Translations under genes and position numbers: made by a program
In this document: piece after piece, positions 22,047 to 32,264 of the stretch
How the letters are laid out: each line of letters starts with the position of its first letter
Numbering within the stretch: the stretch's first letter is position 1
Notes under the pieces: model-generated
What the model was told of the DNA's origin: nothing
The model's input: the letters and a program-made list of their open reading frames with translations, nothing else
The model's database searches: none
Assembly: GCF_023278565.1 (NCBI RefSeq)
Contig: NC_064672.1
Coordinates: forward strand, 7,688,001-7,752,000
DNA length: 64,000 nucleotides
Direction: 5' to 3'
Source: Colletotrichum lupini
Lineage: Eukaryota > Ascomycota > Sordariomycetes > Glomerellales > Glomerellaceae

Positions 22047-23824
22047 GTTCGCACCGAGTGCTGACTTGAGGTCTCGTGTGGGGGAATAGCTTGGTCACAC
22101 TAAAGCCGACCCCTTTACGGCTGTCACCAATTACGCTTTTATTCTCTTGCTGCGACGTCAATACCCCTTCGTTTCACGATACTCCGACACGATTGATTTT
22201 TCAAATACCCCTTTGCGACGATTAATTCCATATAACGAAGTAGAAAAAACCAGAAAAAAACATGTACTTGTAGCACGCGGGAGAGATGTGGGGTAAGGAT
22301 GGACAGAGGCCTGCCGGGAGATGATAGCTCAAATCGGCATGATCACGTTGGACGGGCTTTGCAGTATACCCATTTCATTCGCTTGAAATTTGACTCGGAG
22401 GACGTAATCATAATGGTACTGAAATTGAATACGAATCTCTACCTTGATTTACTTTGCTGCACATTTCGAAGTTGTGTCTTTGTTTATCCTGTTGCATGCA
22501 CGGACTTCTGTAAGATCAGCTTCATATCGCACATTTGAAATCAGCGCAATTTTCAATGAGTCCATATTGCCATGTGCCATCAAATCTACAGAATTGAGCT
22601 CGCAAGAAACTGGAAATTGACGGCCTGAAGCTGCCTTGAGGATATAGCGAGAACCAATGCGTTCAACTCCTGGTTGCCTAGCCAATGATGTGCATCAGCG
22701 AATCCAAGAGTCAGTCGACTTATATACTGACAAGGAAGGTCGGTATCAAGAGAGAGTAGCGGAAAAAGATGAATAACCGCCCCTCAGTCTGTGGCTGATT
22801 CTCGGACCACGGCCGATTTTAAACGTGTAGGCGGGATCAGCTGAAGCGGTGGCATGGAAAAAGCATTTTGGAGGCTTGGTGGACGAAAGGGGCTGAACCT
22901 CGAATCTCGAGTCGTTGGGCCAGTTGGTTTAATCGATGACGGAAATGGGAGTGATTCGGAATGAGGTAGGGAGAGCTGGGCAGGAGGATGGGTCGGAGCA
23001 TTGATCGAATAGAGTGGGATGGGATGAGAATGAGAATGGGAAGGGGTGGGTGATGTGCATGGGGCGAAAACTGAGAGATGACGGGGTATTCGTGGGCGAA
23101 CGTGAGGGGCTGCGTGACATGAGATGAAGAATGAATATGAGTAGGTTAGCAGCCTGCTATGAATGACAGCAGAACGCATCACGCCAACAAAGAACACCTC
23201 TATACCTCCCCACGCAGCATCCTCTACAAGATGCTAGACGCACGCTGAAGCAGTCTCAGAATAAGTCGTCGACATTTTTTCATATGTTTTCTTTTATTTT
23301 AGCACTAACGGGGTCTAGGAAGCAGTCTATTATGAATGGTCCAAAGTAGTGCTTCTGGGAGACAAATCAACTTGAGTAGGAACAGCCTGAAGAGTTTCTC
23401 TATGATAAGGCAGAGTGATATCATGGCCTGTAACCAAAACAGAATACTGTCGGCTGCTTAGATAGTGTTGTAATAAGTTGTCGAACTACGTTGACATGTC
23501 TTGACTACTGGTCACTGATGGTGGCTGGGGTAGCAATCTATTTGGAACGATGGCTTTGGGAGAGAATGGATGCTTTCATTACCTATCAGAACTTTGTCAG
23601 ATTCACTTCTTGACACTTTTACACAAAGATTGATAAGTGCCTGAAGAGTTTGGACCAAGAAATTTATAGTACACTACTATACAGCTGCGAGCTTACTTGT
23701 TTGTTATTGTGATGGGTTCTATATGAAAGAATAGATGCTCAGCCTAGATATTATATCATTACTATACAAACTCAAATCAAAGACACGCCTGAACCGGGCA
23801 ACGTAATATCCAAGCACACAACAC
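22047..23824. other. Gene-free convergent intergenic region
   Basis: This is the region between two convergent genes. No coding potential was recognised. The part after 22046 is the 3' region of the SPFH gene, and 23260-23800 is comparatively AT-rich without RIP-like loss of TpG. Confidence 0.5.
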
Positions 23825-24448
23825 TCACGCCTCCTTCCAGGGCAACGCAATCTCAACAGGCAACATATCCTTCTCCACCATGCCAACCAACTCCTTGGCC
23901 TCCAAGCCCTTCAGTGCGCCCATAACCTCCTCATACCCAGCGGCACTCAACCCTTCCTTGCGATCGCAGTAGATATCAACACCCTCCTTGGTAAACACCG
24001 TCGGCGCAAACCACGTAACAGCCCACCTCTCCACCTCCCCACTGCCTTCGATCTTCCTCTCCCCCCATCCGAGAACCTCCCAATGACTGCCGACAAAGAA
24101 CAGCCACCCTTTCCCCCTCCAGTCCCAGACGGAAGTATCCCCGACGGCGCAGGCAGTATCGACGCCCTTTACGGATTTGACGGCCGTGGAGGGGTGAGGC
24201 GTCTTGTTGGACTCGTACTCGACGAGGTCGTCTATACGGGCTGTGCCGTGTGGTTTCGGGGCCATGGAGGCGTAGGAGATGCGGACGTTGCGGGCGTCGC
24301 GCCACATTGCGAGGGTGGAGTGGGTTACGGACCAGGTGCGGAGGAGCCATTCGAGGGGCGGGGCTGAGAAGGTTGATGGTGATGGGGAGGAGGCGGTTGT
24401 GTATTTTGAGGGGGAGCGGAGGGTGACTGTTGTTGGTGGGGACGCCAT
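23825..24448 (-). CDS. Uncharacterised lipocalin-like fungal protein
   Basis: This is an intronless protein of 207 residues. I do not recognise a named family. After a Pro/Ser/Thr-rich N-terminus, residues about 32-170 alternate hydrophobic strands with many Trp and aromatic residues: LEWLLRTWSVTHST, then DTSVWDWRGKGWLFFVGSHW and VLGWGERK, then ERWAVTWFAPTVFT. This looks like a calycin/lipocalin-type beta barrel that binds a small ligand. The C-terminal part (about 175-205) is helical and charged. No signal peptide is seen, so it is probably cytosolic. It diverges from the gene at 25384. High G/C third positions and the lack of frame breaks support a real gene; function is unknown. Confidence 0.72.
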   Translation of the reverse strand: MASPPTTVTLRSPSKYTTASSPSPSTFSAPPLEWLLRTWSVTHSTLAMWRDARNVRISYASMAPKPHGTARIDDLVEYESNKTPHPSTAVKSVKGVDTACAVGDTSVWDWRGKGWLFFVGSHWEVLGWGERKIEGSGEVERWAVTWFAPTVFTKEGVDIYCDRKEGLSAAGYEEVMGALKGLEAKELVGMVEKDMLPVEIALPWKEA

Positions 24449-25383
24449 GGTGCTCTGTATCTATTGCAAAGATGTTGAGGTGGATGTCGTGGAGGTTGAA
24501 GTTGTGCTTCGGAGCTTGTGTGGAGCTTCGTGGGATTGTCGCTGTTGACAACACTGTCAGGAGGTGGTACCCCGTAAGATGTCGCGTTTTAGAGCTCGGG
24601 TATTCACGCGCGACTGCGATTCGAAGTGGTGCCGCTATATTCGGTGTCTCTACGGAAGAGGTTGTCGTTGTCAAAATATTGGAATGAAGTTGAAAGACAA
24701 GCGCAAACCATGGCCCCAAGCTCCGGGATCCGCGCCAGGGGTACGGAGTACGTCGCGTTTCAAATGATGTCAGCGTCTCAGCGGCCCGACGATTGAGACT
24801 CGAGCATTTCCCCCTTCCTCTCCAATTCTGTGCCTTAGAGAGGGAGTAGGTACTGGTATTAACTATGCACTCATCACACAATGCATTTGATTCGCAAATG
24901 AATTATTACTTTTCATTCGCCCATATCTACAGCCGCAAATACCCCAACATGTCGTCCGTCATTCTTTTATCGACGACATGCCATTCAAAAACCCTGAAAC
25001 TTAAGTCTGGAGCCCCCAAGTTATTTCCCTACCTAGCTAAGGTACATTATGCCCCGGTCCCACGAGGCTGTAATTAAGCGGGCTAGTGCCGGACAAGGGT
25101 CTTAATTCGACATTTTTTCTCCCTCTTTCTTCCCTCCCCTTTCTCTGAGAAAAGTTCACGGCTCTTCCCGCGCCCAAAGCTCCTTTTCTGTTCCTCTTTG
25201 GCTGACTGCCTTTTTCCCTCCCCACACCGCCCAGAGCTGTTTGTTTCCTGCAGGAAGCTGGCCTACTTTATCCATACCAACATCTCTTTTCCAACGCCAT
25301 CGCCCATACTTCGCCCGCAGCGAACACCCTTTCGCAACGACGCCCCAACCGACCCCGTGTGACCAACTTCCTCACCGCCTACA
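24449..25383. other. Divergent promoter region
   Basis: This 935-bp region between two divergent starts has no coding potential. One copy of the GTACGGAGTAC motif occurs at 24741-24751, and a CT-rich leader (25110-25340) precedes the plus-strand gene. Confidence 0.5.
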
Positions 25384-26133
25384 ATGGACGAAGACGACTC
25401 CCTCGCAATCGACCCCGAGATGGCAGCCTTCATGGGCTTCGCCTCCTTCGGGACCCAACCCGCCGCCAAGAAGCGCAAATACAACCACCGCACCGACGCC
25501 GTCTCCTCCGCGACCGGCGCGAACCAGACCGCACTCGCCCCTCGCGCTCCACGCCCCGCTCCGTCGTCGACAACGACCGAGGATGCTGCTGCGCCCGCCG
25601 CCAACGCCGATGAGATAGACCTCGACGATGATGACGAAGACGATAGCAACGCCGCCGGCGCTGGTGCTGCCGCCGGAGAAGACGTGGACGCAGAGGAAGG
25701 CGGCGCCAATCTCTACTCAGACCCGACCGTCGCCCCGGCCCTTGCCCACGCGCAAGGTCTGATAGACGAACTCGCCAACCGAGGTGCGGCAGTAGATGAC
25801 GGAGCCTCGGCACCGCAGGCACAGAGCACAACCTACTCTCTTCCAACATCATCGGCCCTACCTCAACGGCCCGACGCGTCGTGGGGTAAGGAAATGGGAA
25901 CCGCTCCGACGACGATGCCGACGAGGGAACGCCCCGAGCAGTACCAGCACCAGCACCAGCGTGGTGGTCGCGGGGGTTACCAGCAGCAACAAAGGAATGA
26001 TGGCAAGCCTTGGTGGGAGGGCTACTACGACCCTGCGTCGAATGAGAACCCATGGGAGAGGCTCGAGAAGAAGGCTGGGGTTCTGTCCAAGGGGACTTGG
26101 GTGGCGAGGGGTATCCAAGCTCAGAAGGCTTGA
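25384..26133 (+). CDS. Acidic, disordered protein with WWEGYYDP / NPWERLEK tail motif
   Basis: This is an intronless protein of 249 residues whose function I do not recognise. An N-terminal conserved-looking block, PEMAAFMGFASFGTQ, is followed by AAKKRKYN, a probable nuclear-localisation signal. Residues about 60-110 are Ala/Asp/Glu-rich and disordered, containing an EIDLDDDDEDD acidic patch. A Gln/Gly/Arg-rich RGG-like stretch (QRGGRGGYQQQQ, about 200) is seen before the strong C-terminal block KPWWEGYYDPASNENPWERL, ending near residue 238. The MGFxxFxT word weakly recalls the tail of the U4/U6.U5 27K snRNP protein, but the rest does not. A nuclear, possibly RNA-related protein is the cautious inference. 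Confidence 0.75.
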   Translation: MDEDDSLAIDPEMAAFMGFASFGTQPAAKKRKYNHRTDAVSSATGANQTALAPRAPRPAPSSTTTEDAAAPAANADEIDLDDDDEDDSNAAGAGAAAGEDVDAEEGGANLYSDPTVAPALAHAQGLIDELANRGAAVDDGASAPQAQSTTYSLPTSSALPQRPDASWGKEMGTAPTTMPTRERPEQYQHQHQRGGRGGYQQQQRNDGKPWWEGYYDPASNENPWERLEKKAGVLSKGTWVARGIQAQKA

Positions 26134-27707
26134 TTGAACGTCGACGGACTATCAATGTTCAATGTGGCATGGGTTGGCACCTGAGTGTTGTGTGGACCAG
26201 TACCCAGTGTGTGGTCAACATATATCGATATGCTTACCTCACCTTCACCTGAATGCCTTCTCAACCATGCGACTTGGCATATCGACATACGACTCACCGA
26301 CTACCTCACCGATCACGTCACGTGATGTCCCTATCCGTGTGGGACATAGGCCAGGGGGAAAATATCATGGCCCATCCATCACCTGATATATCACTGGATA
26401 TATGGGACCCCCCAGACTTGGCCAAGGCCTGGGGGGTCCTTTACGGTGGCATTACGGAGACCCTGGCATCACAACGGTATTGTTACGGTGGACATATCGT
26501 GGACCAGCAGCCCGGCAAAGGGCTACCACAACCGAACAAGAAGAGAGTATGATATGACTACGAATCCCGAGACGGAGAAATACCCTGTCGTCGCTACAGA
26601 ACCACCGAGAGGGTCAGAGGAACATGACCCACGTCCAGCTCCCCGTCGCTATCCTTCCCGAAAGAGCAATATCCCACCGCCCCGAAGAGGACAAGCGCCT
26701 CCAAACAGATTGCCAACAATTTTGTACCGTACCCTCATCTTGGGCCTGGTCTCCTTGTCTCCCGTCCCCTCCCTCCCGGTCTCCACCGAGCCATTCTACC
26801 GGCCTAGAGACCCTTCCAACAACTACTGCAGCCCCCGGGCTACTTGGCCCTGGCCCCGTTGCCCTCGAAAGGAGGGGGTGAGGTGTACTTTTAACAACAT
26901 AGCCGCCCCAAATCATTTTCCCATTCATCCAATCATGTCTCATAATCATGTCGTGCAACAAAAACATCCCCCCCTCTCTCTCAAGGCGAAAGGTGAAAAG
27001 AAGGTCGGTCGGAACCCCACAGCAGCCCTACGTCTGCCAAATCTGGGGGAAAACTGCCCAGGGCATGTACGTGTGTGTGGAGGTTTACCGGGCGCTTGGG
27101 AATGATATTTCCCCATTCAACCCACTCCTCACTCGACCCTGCTCCAGCTCGCAGCTCGCATGTCCGCCGCCCTGCCCGTCGCAAAAGCAGCGTGAGATGG
27201 GCGGCTAGGCGGGCCCCCCCATGCTCGCCCCGCGCCGTGCCGCTGCGCGTCAAGCCGTCCCGGCTGTCAGGTTCGCCTAGGGCCCCTGTCTCCTCTCTTA
27301 CCCTCCCATGCTTGCCAGCCCAATATGTACCCAAGAAAAAAATAGTGGTAAGTAAACAAGCGGAGATGGAGGGAGGCGTGCGCTCATCCAAAGAAAATCA
27401 AATGCAAAGTAAATCTCCGGGAATCTGGTATCTTCGTTCCTGCAGTTTTGTCGGCAGGGATGTATGTATGTCGTGCGTTTTTGTGTGGTGTGGTGGTAGT
27501 GGTAGTAGCAATGGTGGTGGTGGTGACGACGGCAGGCTGAAACTTTTTTCTTTTGGTCGCAGTTGAAAATGGCACGCTGGAAAAAAACAAGGCTGCAAAA
27601 GAAGGAGAAGCTCGCCGCTTGCTTTCAACGTCGTCGGTGTCGCGCGGCTGAGAAGCTTTCGCAACTCAAATCCGCAGCAAACCGCCTACAACACCAGAGG
27701 AAATTCT
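26134..27707. other. Convergent intergenic region with hairpin cluster
   Basis: No coding sequence is supported between the stops of the genes at 25384 and 28630. Three inverted repeats lie within 26312-26439, and a GGT/GTG-rich microsatellite lies at about 27480-27530. From 27560 the sequence becomes the 3' end of the KxD1 gene on the minus strand. Confidence 0.45.
26312..26439. repeat. Cluster of inverted repeats
   Basis: Three elements are visible: ATCACGT-C-ACGTGAT (26312-26326), containing a CACGTG E-box; ATGTCCC / GGGACAT just after it (arms beginning about 26325 and 26341); and a long hairpin with 11-bp perfect arms, GGACCCCCCAG (26405-26415) and CTGGGGGGTCC (26429-26439), whose loop itself contains CTTGGCCAAG. 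They lie 180-310 bp after the stop of the upstream gene, so could act in the 3' region or mark a small inserted element. Confidence 0.5.
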
Positions 27708-28630
27708 CTAGTACTCGGGCGACGGATAGCGAGCGCGGGCCTTGCTGTACTCCTTGGTGTGCTTGCGAGAAGTCTTGCTCTTGAGCGATCTGCACAAAAA
27801 GAGGTCCGCGTGTTAGCCGCAATGTCTCAGATCTCGCAGATTTTACCCCCCGAAAGATTTCCTTTTCCGACGCCCAATGTTGCAGTCGCGCAGTTCAATC
27901 GGGCCAGCAATCCGGTTCAGTTATTTCCCCACTGGTTCGCGGGGGAAACTTCTGGGATCGCATACTGCAGTACTGCAGAATTTGTCTCTCCTTTGAATTT
28001 TTTCCGGAGTCCCGGAAGAGGCAATGGAGAGAGAAAAGGGTGCAACTTACGAGACTTTCTTCTGCGTCCACTCGAGGTCCGCGCGCACGTCCTGAGCGTC
28101 GCGGTAACCCTCGTTGAAGCGCTCGCGCGTCTTTGCGAGACGAGCTTGTGCCTTCTTTTGCAGCTCCAGCAGCTCACGGTGCTTTGCGTTGAGCTTTCCG
28201 GATCTATTTTTTGCATTCCACTTCGTTAGCCTCCTTGTTCTGTCTCGCCGCCGCATATGGGATGCGCCGCACGCCACACGGAGGAAACAACTTACGTTTG
28301 CGCCTGGACCGCAATGTTGCGGTCAAGAGGGATGGGGTCAAAGGTCTGGGCGAAGCGGTCCTGCATGTAGTCGTTGAAGTCGACACCGCTGGCCGAGTGG
28401 TGGGTGCTCTCGTAGTCGCCGCTGTTGCTTCCGGCGTAGCTGGAGTTGGCCACCGAGTAGCCGCCAGAGTAGCCGCTGTTGCTGTATGATGGACCGGTGC
28501 CTGAGCTGACGGACTCATCTGTCTCTGGAGGCGATACAGAGTAGGTGCTGCTGTAGCTTGGGTAGTGTTGGCCCTTGTGGGAGGGGACGGGCAAAGGGAG
28601 GGTGTAGTGGGAGTTGTAGTGGGAAGACAT
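27708..28630 (-). CDS. KxD1-like subunit of BLOC-1/BORC-type complex
   Basis: Three exons (28630-28296, 28203-28051, 27789-27708) encode 189 residues; donors are GTAAGT, acceptors ATAG and GCAG, and phases match. The N-terminal 95 residues are Ser/Tyr/Gly-rich and disordered. The C-terminal half is a KxDL-type coiled coil: LNAKHRELLELQKKAQARLA, then ERFNEGYRDAQDVRADLEW, and a basic end LKSKTSRKHTKEYSKARARY. The family builds BLOC-1 and BORC, which control endosome/lysosome maturation and positioning. The classical K-x-D-L word appears as RADL, still consistent with the family. The next minus-strand gene upstream is more than 8 kb away. KxD1 is the best reading; another short coiled-coil trafficking subunit is possible. 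Confidence 0.8.
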
Positions 28631-29132
28631 GATGGGCGCAGGAGGAGGTGGAGGCCGGCAGTTGACGATAGAGGCGTGACGTGTACTTTGTGTACGATGT
28701 GAAGCAAACAAGGGATGACTAAGTCCAAGTGTCGACTGGGGATGGCGGCACTCTGTGAGACAGAGTCAAGTGTGCAAGGAAGTTGCTTGTTGGGCAAAGA
28801 AGAGAACTTGGAGAAAGCTATATGGAAGCTTCAAGATAGTCCAGGAATCTGATGATGAGAAAGGAAGAAGAAGTGAATAAAATCAAGCCGCTCAAGTTGT
28901 GCCCTTTTATACTTTTCCGAAACCCTCCTCGGACTCCATATTCTTCGTCTGTTTGGAAGGGGGATAAGACATCAAGCCTCGATTCGTCCGATGACAAGCC
29001 GTGGCTTCATCATTAACCGGGTCTCCTTCCGCGGAAGGGGGAACAGACGGAATGGTCCAAGGGCATGAGGTGATGGGATGATCAGAGAAAGAGAGAGAGC
29101 GGCCAAAAGGGTCGCAGACAACAACGTCCACC

Positions 29133-29168
29133 ATGGACATGGACATGGACATTGACATTGACAAGGAC
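29133..29168. repeat. Hexanucleotide repeat, six units
   Basis: Six consecutive 6-bp units: ATGGAC three times, ATTGAC twice, then AAGGAC. The repeat lies outside any recognised gene, about 500 bp upstream of the KxD1 start. Confidence 0.7.
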
Positions 29169-31007
29169 CATGATGAGCGGCAGCCGGTCGACCTGCCTGG
29201 GCCTGGTCTAGCCTGTGCGTTAGCGACAGGGAAGTGGCATAGACTAAACCCTGTCTTCACCCGCAACGCTTGTTGATGTGGATATATGGGCCGTGGAGAA
29301 AGAGAGGAGACAAAAGTGAAAAAAGAAGAGAGAGATATCCAACGACGATGAGGCGTTTGGACGTTGAGGGTGTGGGCATTGGAAGGGGTGGCAGCCGGAC
29401 GGTGGTGGGAGGGTGATGGACAGAGCCATTGGCCAACCAAGGAGAAGCAGGAAAAGCAGATTGCTACTACGTCTGCATGCCGCGTTTCCTATTTCTCAAG
29501 AGGAAAGTAAAAATGATGGGAAAAAACGCGGCAAGTATCAGAGGCAAAGACGAGGACTGAGAGAGGGAGCAAGGGAGCAAGAGGTGTCTGCATATGCCGA
29601 GGGAGGCGACTATCACAAGTGGGATTGGTGGAGATAGTCCACGATGGGGTGGATGGGGGTGGGCAGACCGGAACGGGTAAAGGATCTAATATCTCTGAGA
29701 GTCTGTGGAATATCCAGACGAAAGATGCCAAATACTATGGTAGCCAGGGTCGATACTTGCGGAGAGACGAAAGGAGAGAACAGTCCGCTAAACTCAAGGG
29801 GGCACGGACTTGGCCGACGCAGGTTGGCAAAAGAGCAGGATGGGAGGGCAAAAAAGACGAGACAAGACAAGACACACGGAGAAGAATGTAGGTATGTGGG
29901 TTCAAGCAAAGGCAGCAGAGAGAAAAAACGATGCATGTCGTGTAAAACGGCGAACCAAGAGACATGCAGTTCCAGGCATTGCCGAACCACCCACCTGATG
30001 ACAAGGGAGGTACAACCTCGAAAGTATTTCCGCACTACCTTACTCATTTTTACCGACTACAGGCAAGGATGGAATGGCTGCAACCTGCAAGCCAGGGGCA
30101 TGGGGCTCTGTGGGCAGGGACGGACGTCTTCAGTCCACGTCCATGGCGTGGAGGGTTCCTTCATCAACCTTGGGCTGTGTGGTTTGTGGTTGCTCGGGGT
30201 GGCTCCCCCCCTCCCTTCCGTCCACGCCCGTGCGGTGTCAAGAAGGATAGAAGGTGCTTTAGCTCCAAAAGGGGCCGAGGCGTGGGAAAGAAGGTGTGGG
30301 TGTAAGAGGTGTGTGTAGAATCTAGAAGTGTACCTACGTAGAAGAGTCCGGAAGGCAAACGGGACGTTGGTTATGGGCAGTCACACACCCCTCCCCCCGG
30401 GAATCCAACGACGACGTCTCCTTCTGGCGAACAGGACACACGCCGTGGCCGTAGATGGGAGGTAAAAAAAAAAAAGGGACGTATGACGGAGGGCCATGCG
30501 GGTCGTATGTGTTATATCGACCCAGTCAGACGCAAGCCGGACCGGCCTTTCAACCGTCCGGAGAGGGGCTACAGTATGGTTCTGATTCGTGACGGAAGCG
30601 GTGTCGAGGGGGAAAAGAGAAGGAGGAAGAGGAGGGCGGTAAAACGGATACACGCCAGAGATGGAGACGAAGGCAACTTGGGGCAAGTTGAACGATGGGC
30701 AGACGTCAGGACGATTAGGGAAAGCCGGGTCTATGGGGAAACGAGACAGGGCCCGCCGTTGATCGAAACTCTGATCCAACGAGTGTGCCGGGCTAACGAG
30801 GGTGAGGATGGGTTGGGATGAAAGGGGATAGGCCAGGTTAGGGTGAATATCAAGAGCTAAGAAGTTTGGATAGGGCAGGGCAGGGCGGGATGTAGAGAGC
30901 AGGCCAGCAAAAGATTGGGAGACGAGACCAGAATGGAATGGGAATGTAACGGGGCAAAGACCGGCCGAGGGGCAGGAAGAGGGGACACTTCTCCTCTTCC
31001 GTTTGCT

Positions 31008-31031
31008 GTTCGTTCGCAATTGCGAACGAAC
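31008..31031. promoter_or_regulatory. 24-bp perfect palindrome
   Basis: The left arm GTTCGTTCGCAA (31008-31019) is exactly reverse-complemented by TTGCGAACGAAC (31020-31031). As DNA it is a perfect dyad. As RNA it would form a 10-bp stem with an AATT loop. It lies in a gene-free region between CT-rich blocks; a binding site for a symmetric dimer is the simplest reading, but no known site is matched. Confidence 0.6.
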
Positions 31032-32240
31032 CTGGCGTTCCTCGAGGTATCTCTCAACCCGAGGTATATCGTCCTGATGTTGAGACGTCTTAACAACACC
31101 ACGATGCAATGCTCAGGCACAGCGGTACAATACAACGTATGGACAATGCGATACATGTACCGAGCATGCAGGCCAAGCAACTTCTCGACGACTTTGAATC
31201 AAAAGCAGCGTGGGATTGTCCACTCCCACGCAGCTCGTGTCGTCGCCTCGTTGGACTGCGGGAGCCACCTTCTTGATAGAACCGGGGACGGGTGTGGACT
31301 GCGGGATAAAGAAGTGCCCCCCAAATGCTGATCGTTTCTTAGGCAAAGAAGTATCTGTAGGTACTATAGTCTCTTGAAACGGTCATGTTGCCGTTTTCCA
31401 ATGTGCGAATGCGACTGGAGAGCAATGGAAGGTATTCGTTCTGTGATTTAACCCTGGCGTCAGGTCAGGCAGAAGTGCAGTAGATTCGGGCATTTTATGT
31501 GGTGATGCGTTGTCAAGATGGGAGCCCCCCAGGATATAATATTTTTCTGGTTTATTTCATTTTAATTGTTATTTTTATTTATTTTATTTTGTTGTACCTC
31601 ATCCCCTCCCCTGCAAGTACCTTTTCCCCTTTTCGACTTCAACTTAGTTCATTCCGGCTTTTTATCATTGGTCGGGACTTCTCGTCGCTCTCATTGGGTT
31701 TCTCAGAGTCCTTTTGCTGCCCTCTCCCGAGTCTTCCCCTCCCAATCTCTCCCACACCGTCTACTTTTCCCGCTTCTGATTGACTCGAATCATTGCCATT
31801 TTTCAGAGTTTCGATTGGTGCAAAAGGACGGACGACTTCCAGAATCTACCTGAACTGGATACCTCTCCAGGGCTCCGGCAGGGCTCATCATCAACCCCTG
31901 TAATCCCACCCTATGACCCTGGCACGCCTGGCTCCGTCCAAGATGCACTCAAAGATGCAGAGTCTAGAGACGTTTTGACGGGGGGGTGTGAGGGGCAGCA
32001 ACCGGTCGGCTTAAATCGACATGTTTCCACAATGTTCCATTGGCGATGAATGAATGTTGAAAAGCGGCGCCGACTCAAGTGCGAATTCGCCCCCGCCGAA
32101 CTTCCATCACCGATGCGAGGATTCCCTCTTCCCTTCTCCCATCTATCTGGCTTTGTCTCTTTGCGTGTTTTCCTCTCCTCAGGCCTCCTCAAGGGTGGGG
32201 GTGTGAGTGCATCTACGAGAGGCCCCCATCATACGCAGGA

Positions 32241-32264
32241 GCAGCAGCAGCAGCAGCAGCAGCA
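32241..32264. repeat. Trinucleotide repeat (GCA)8
   Basis: Eight perfect GCA units in non-coding DNA, preceded by an imperfect GCAGGA. A simple microsatellite. Confidence 0.85.

Noticed and set aside
30381..31109. 242-codon frame on the minus strand
   Set aside because: Ser/Pro/Leu/Arg-rich translation of a CT-rich strand with no domain, no plausible exon partner and overlapping frames of similar quality; also includes part of the 24-bp palindrome.
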